This document shows, one piece after another, positions 60,769 to 64,000 of a stretch of 64,000 bases of DNA. How positions within the stretch are numbered: position 1 is the first letter of the stretch; each line of letters begins with the position of its first letter. Source of the stretch: Nocardiopsis prasina DSM 43845 (GTDB lineage Bacteria > Actinomycetota > Actinomycetes > Streptosporangiales > Streptosporangiaceae); NCBI RefSeq assembly GCF_000341265.1, contig NZ_ANAE01000079.1, positions 1 to 64,000 on the forward strand. The letters are read 5' to 3'. The translations under genes and the position numbers were made by a program. A model generated the notes under the pieces. It had not been told where the DNA came from and ran no database searches. It saw only the letters and a program-made list of their open reading frames with translations.

Positions 60769-62067
60769 TCACCAGTCGGCGAGCAGGGCGTCCGTGGTGT
60801 CGTAGCCGCTGACGTAGGCGCCCTCCACCGTGTTCTCCCCGGTCGTCGGCTCGCCCGCGAAGTACAGCACCCCCTCCAGCGGCCGCGCGAGCGTGTCCGG
60901 AGCATCGTGCGCGCCCGGAGGGACGAAGAGGTAGGCGCCCCGGCTGAACTCGTCGGCCGCCCAGTCGTGCGTGGTGCGGGCGACCGGCGCGGGCGGCTCC
61001 TCACCGAGCGCCTCGGCGAGCGCGGCCAGCCCGGCGGCGAACCGCTGGTCCGGTGGCAGGTCCAGGAGCTCCCGGGCCGGCTCGCCCGCGGCCCAGGCCA
61101 CCACCACCTCCGGTGTCGCGCGCGACAGGCACCAGAACACGAAACCGGTGTCCTCGTCCCAACCCAGGGCGTCTTCGTCGGCGGGAAGGACCGCGCGGTC
61201 GAACTCGTACACGAGTTTGAGGGCGTCGGTGCGGTCCAGGGCGTCGACGGCGTCCCGGTGGCCGGAGGGCAACGCTGGTTCGAAGACCACGTCACCGGCC
61301 TTGAGGACCCCGATCGGGAGCGTCACCACGCACCGGTCGGCCCGCACCTCCAAGCCGCCCTCGGGCGAGGCCACGTCCAGTCGCACGCCGCGTCCGGACC
61401 AGCGCACGCGGCGGACCGCGTGTTCCAGGCGCACGTCCAGGCCGTGGGAGAGGGGTGGCAGCAGGCCGTCGTAACCGCCGACCACGCGGAAGTTCTCCCG
61501 GGGTACGGACCACCAGTCGAAGAGGCCGTACTCGCGCATCCACACGGCGCTCCACCGCTCCAGGGACTCGTTGTCGATGGAGACCGGTGGCCATTGGTCC
61601 TCGGGTACGCCCATGCGGCGCAGGTACGCGGCGGCGTCCTCGTTCTCGTGGGGTGCCTCGGGGGTCGGAACGGGCGCGGAGACCCCCTCCCCGGCGCGCA
61701 CCTGCACGGTCTCCGCCTCGGCCTCCGCCACCAGTTCCCATGTGTAGGCCTCCCGGCCGTGGATCAGCCCGGCACCGAGTTCGACGGGGACCGAGCTGAA
61801 GCCGTGGTCGGTGTACAGCTGTCCGCCGATCCGGTCGCGTGCCTCCAGGACGATCACGGAGAGGCCGTGGTCGGCGAGGTTGCGCGCGGCCGAGAGTCCG
61901 GTGACCCCGGCCCCGATCACCGCCACGTCCCAGCGTTCCCGCGCGGCGCGGGCCGACGCGCCCAACAGCGCGGCTCCGCCCAGGAGCACGCCCCCGCCGG
62001 CCAGCAGGGACCGCCGGCTCACCGCTGGTCGCGGGGCGTCCTGAGTGCCCCGCCCGTCCGCTCCCAC
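60769..62067 (-). CDS. Tat-exported FAD-dependent amine oxidase
   Basis: About 432 residues. The N-terminus VSRRSLLAGGGVLLGGAALLGA is a twin-arginine signal. The FAD loop VIGAGVTGLSAARNLADHGLSVIVLEARDRIGGQ follows, then LGAGLIHG, and the C-terminal LEGVLYFAGEPTTGENTVEGAYVSG FAD motif. Resembles monoamine or polyamine oxidases; secreted form suggests use of external amines. GTG 62067 follows ggaggc. Confidence 0.88.
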   Translation of the reverse strand: MGADGRGTQDAPRPAVSRRSLLAGGGVLLGGAALLGASARAARERWDVAVIGAGVTGLSAARNLADHGLSVIVLEARDRIGGQLYTDHGFSSVPVELGAGLIHGREAYTWELVAEAEAETVQVRAGEGVSAPVPTPEAPHENEDAAAYLRRMGVPEDQWPPVSIDNESLERWSAVWMREYGLFDWWSVPRENFRVVGGYDGLLPPLSHGLDVRLEHAVRRVRWSGRGVRLDVASPEGGLEVRADRCVVTLPIGVLKAGDVVFEPALPSGHRDAVDALDRTDALKLVYEFDRAVLPADEDALGWDEDTGFVFWCLSRATPEVVVAWAAGEPARELLDLPPDQRFAAGLAALAEALGEEPPAPVARTTHDWAADEFSRGAYLFVPPGAHDAPDTLARPLEGVLYFAGEPTTGENTVEGAYVSGYDTTDALLADW

Positions 62068-62196
62068 GCCGCCTCCAGTTTGGCCAGGCCCCCGGTCTCG
62101 GGGACGCCCGTCCCCGCATTATCGGTGCGGAACCGGACGCGGTGGTCACGTGAGCCCGCGGAACCCGGGGCGGCCGGAGACGGCCACCGGTTGCGA

Positions 62197-62227
62197 ATAT
62201 AAAAATATGTCCCTAATATTTTTATAT
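62197..62227. promoter_or_regulatory. AT-rich inverted repeat across the tetR start
   Basis: ATATAAAAATAT at 62197-62208 and ATATTTTTATAT at 62216-62227 are perfect complements with a 7-bp spacer GTCCCTA. The right arm includes the first two bases of the ATG, so repressor binding would block transcription at the very start. It is the most AT-rich spot in the window. Confidence 0.75.
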
Positions 62228-62834
62228 GACACGCACCGCTGACCACGACGAGAGACGACGCCAGGTCGCCGAGGCCCTGTTGCGCACCATCGCCCGCAAG
62301 GGCCTGGCGGCGACCACCTTCGCGGACGTCGCCGACGAACTCGGCGGCTCCGTGGGGCTGGTCCAGCGCTACTTCCGCAGCAAGTCCGACCTCCTGCGCT
62401 TCGGGGTCGAGCACCTCTACCAGCGAGGTGAGGAGAGGATCGAGGCGGTGGAGCGGGTCGCGCCCGTCCGCGACCTCATGTTCCGGATCGCGCACACCCT
62501 CCTGCCCATGGACGAGGAGCGGCGCAGGGAACTCACCGTCTGGCTGGAGTTCCTGCCCACGGCCGTCCGCGACCCCGAGATGGCCGAACTGCACCGGACC
62601 ACCACCCGCCGACTGGTCGACGGGTTGGCGGAGGGGCTGGACGCCGCGCAACGCGTGGGCGAACTCTCCGCAGACCTCGTCCCCAGAGCCGAGGCCGCCG
62701 CCCTGGTGGCCCTCGCCGACGGGCTCACCCTGCACCAGTTGGCCACCCCGGACCTGTTCGACGACGCCACCGCCGAGCGCCTGCTCCGGCAGCACTTCGC
62801 CCGCCTCTTCGCGGCGGGGACGGAGGACGCCTGA
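62226..62834 (+). CDS. TetR-family repressor
   Basis: A 202-residue TetR: HTH in TTFADVADELGGSVGLVQRYFRSKSDLLRFG. The start ATG at 62226 has no ribosome-binding site and lies in the operator, so the mRNA is probably leaderless. It stops one base before the DUF418 start, so the two are one unit and the repressor may control a DUF418 membrane protein. Confidence 0.9.
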   Translation: MTRTADHDERRRQVAEALLRTIARKGLAATTFADVADELGGSVGLVQRYFRSKSDLLRFGVEHLYQRGEERIEAVERVAPVRDLMFRIAHTLLPMDEERRRELTVWLEFLPTAVRDPEMAELHRTTTRRLVDGLAEGLDAAQRVGELSADLVPRAEAAALVALADGLTLHQLATPDLFDDATAERLLRQHFARLFAAGTEDA

Positions 62835-62835
62835 C

Positions 62836-64000
62836 ATGACCGGCGACGACACCGCTCTCCAGAGGGCCGAACCCACCGGGCGGTCGGCCAGCGGGCGACT
62901 GCCCCTGCTGGACGTCCTCAGGGGCGTGGCCATCCTCGGCACGCTCGCCACCAACGTGTGGCTGTTCGCCGGACCCGGCGGGGACGCCGTGATCCTCTAC
63001 GGGACCGACGAACTCAGCCCGTTCACGCCGTTCCACGCGGACCCGTCCGCCGCGACCCTGGCCGAGGGCGTCTTCCGGACCATCGCCAACGGCAAGTTCC
63101 TCGCCCTGCTCACGCTGCTCTTCGGCGCGGGCCTGGCCATCCAGTTCCAGTCGGCCGCGCGACGGGGCGCACGCTGGCCGGGGCCCTACCGGTGGCGGGC
63201 GCTGTTCCTGTTCGTCGAAGGGGCCGTGCACTTCTCACTTGTTTTCGCCGGTGACGTGCTTATGGGGTACGCGGTGGTCGCCCTGTTGGCCGCCTGGCTG
63301 CTCACCCGCTCGGAACGGGCCCGGAACGGGGTCATGTGGGTGTCGGTCTCCCTGCACGTGGTCCTCATGGGCCTGGTCACGGCGGCGCTCGTGGCCGAGC
63401 CCACGCGGCCGACATCCGTGCCCCCCGAGGCGGTCGAGCTCTACGCGCACGGCTCCTACCCGGAGCAGGTCGCCTTCCGCCTGGACAACTTCCTGGGGCT
63501 GCGCCTCGAACCCGTCCTCACGTTCGGCCTGATGGTGTTCATGTTCCTCCTGGGGGTGCGGCTCCTTCGCGCCGGTGCCTTCGCCGACGACCCGGTCGGG
63601 TGCGGCATCCGCGCCCGACTGCTCGGGTGGGGGCTCGGCCTGGGCGTCCCGCTCACCGTCCTCACCGCCCTCGGCGGGCCGGACTGGCTCCTCATGGACC
63701 GCTACGTGGTGGCTCCGCTGGTCGCTGTGGGTCTGATCGGCCTGGTCGGTCGCCTGCTGGACGGCACGACCGGCACCGGTCCCGTGGTCGCGGGGGTCTC
63801 CGCCCTCGGCCGGATGGCGATGACCGGCTACGTGACCCAGAACGTCATCCTCATGTTCGTCTGCTACGGGTTCGGCCTCGGCCTGGCCGACCGCATGGCG
63901 GACACGGGACGGTGGTGGGTGCTGGTCCTGTGGGCCGTGGTGTCGCTGGTGCTGGTGGTGGCCTCTCTGCTGTGGCTGCGCCGCTTCCGCCAGGGCCCGT
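62836..64000 (+). CDS. DUF418 family membrane protein, incomplete
   Basis: Runs off the right edge; 388 codons are present. ATG 62836 begins one base after the tetR stop. The start GRLPLLDVLRGVAILGTLATNVWLF and helices through VSALGRMAMTGYVTQNVILMFVCYGF are typical of DUF418. The usual C-terminal end has just begun (LRRFRQGP). About ten helices expected; function unknown. Same family as the gene at 13075. Confidence 0.85.
   Translation, partial: MTGDDTALQRAEPTGRSASGRLPLLDVLRGVAILGTLATNVWLFAGPGGDAVILYGTDELSPFTPFHADPSAATLAEGVFRTIANGKFLALLTLLFGAGLAIQFQSAARRGARWPGPYRWRALFLFVEGAVHFSLVFAGDVLMGYAVVALLAAWLLTRSERARNGVMWVSVSLHVVLMGLVTAALVAEPTRPTSVPPEAVELYAHGSYPEQVAFRLDNFLGLRLEPVLTFGLMVFMFLLGVRLLRAGAFADDPVGCGIRARLLGWGLGLGVPLTVLTALGGPDWLLMDRYVVAPLVAVGLIGLVGRLLDGTTGTGPVVAGVSALGRMAMTGYVTQNVILMFVCYGFGLGLADRMADTGRWWVLVLWAVVSLVLVVASLLWLRRFRQGP

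Overview
The window is high-GC actinomycete DNA. Genes are tightly packed, often overlap by ATGA, GTGA or TGATG, frequently start with GTG or TTG, and use almost only G/C at third codon positions. A PrpR-type regulator, XRE/DUF397 pairs, a PopR/ClpP module, a cation antiporter operon with a fused MrpA-MrpB, and PknG-type signalling genes fit a filamentous actinobacterium. Nocardiopsis or a relative is my guess from gene content, not a proven identity. I found no rRNA, tRNA, CRISPR array, insertion sequence or prophage.

Layout. 1-5.6 kb: a one-direction signalling operon (PP2C phosphatase, VWA protein, zinc-ribbon FHA protein, GlnX-like sensor, GlnH-like lipoprotein) that looks like the downstream part of a PknG amino-acid-sensing locus; the kinase would lie just off the left edge. 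5.6-14.4 kb: DUF6221, HAD hydrolase, HhH membrane protein, IPP isomerase (idi), an unusual zinc-ribbon SDR, an alcohol dehydrogenase, a two-component system and a DUF418 protein. 14.4-18.3 kb: MoaD-like protein with a BNR-repeat partner, a TetR regulator and an MFS exporter.

18.4-23.3 kb: a four-gene valine-degradation operon (mmsA, acyl-CoA dehydrogenase, 3-hydroxyisobutyryl-CoA hydrolase-like, mmsB) preceded by what reads as a cobalamin riboswitch and an imperfect palindrome. It ends in propionyl-CoA. 23.5-27 kb: two paralogous small membrane proteins, a GH64 glucanase and an O-methyltransferase. 27.2-30.7 kb: prpD-prpB-prpC, the B12-independent 2-methylcitrate route that consumes propionyl-CoA. 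Its likely regulator PrpR sits at 34.1-35.5 kb, separated from it by a 3-kb patch of defence/regulatory small genes: HicB-like orphan, Phd antitoxin with a frameshifted RelE toxin, HATPase, XRE-DUF5753 and DUF397.

35.5-37.5 kb: two related membrane proteins and a small ORF. 37.7-41.2 kb: a GAF regulator, a 42-bp tandem repeat, an aldehyde dehydrogenase and DUF779. 41.3-48.1 kb: mrpA(B)CDEFG antiporter operon, divergent from a MarR regulator. 48.8-50.8 kb: two clpP genes behind an exact PopR-type operator, with popR convergent. 51.2-53.7 kb: GlsB-type membrane protein, Gfo/Idh oxidoreductase, TPR protein. 53.8-57.7 kb: deoR-galT-galE-galK. 57.8-64 kb: EamA transporter and divergent MarR with a tandem operator, CsbD, pyridoxine kinase, Tat-exported amine oxidase, and a TetR-DUF418 pair whose AT-rich operator covers the tetR start codon; the DUF418 gene runs off the right edge.

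The strongest leads are the cobalamin aptamer in front of valine catabolism, next to the prp genes that would relieve B12 dependence, and the PknG/GlnX/GlnH-type operon with extra zinc-ribbon FHA, PP2C and VWA members.
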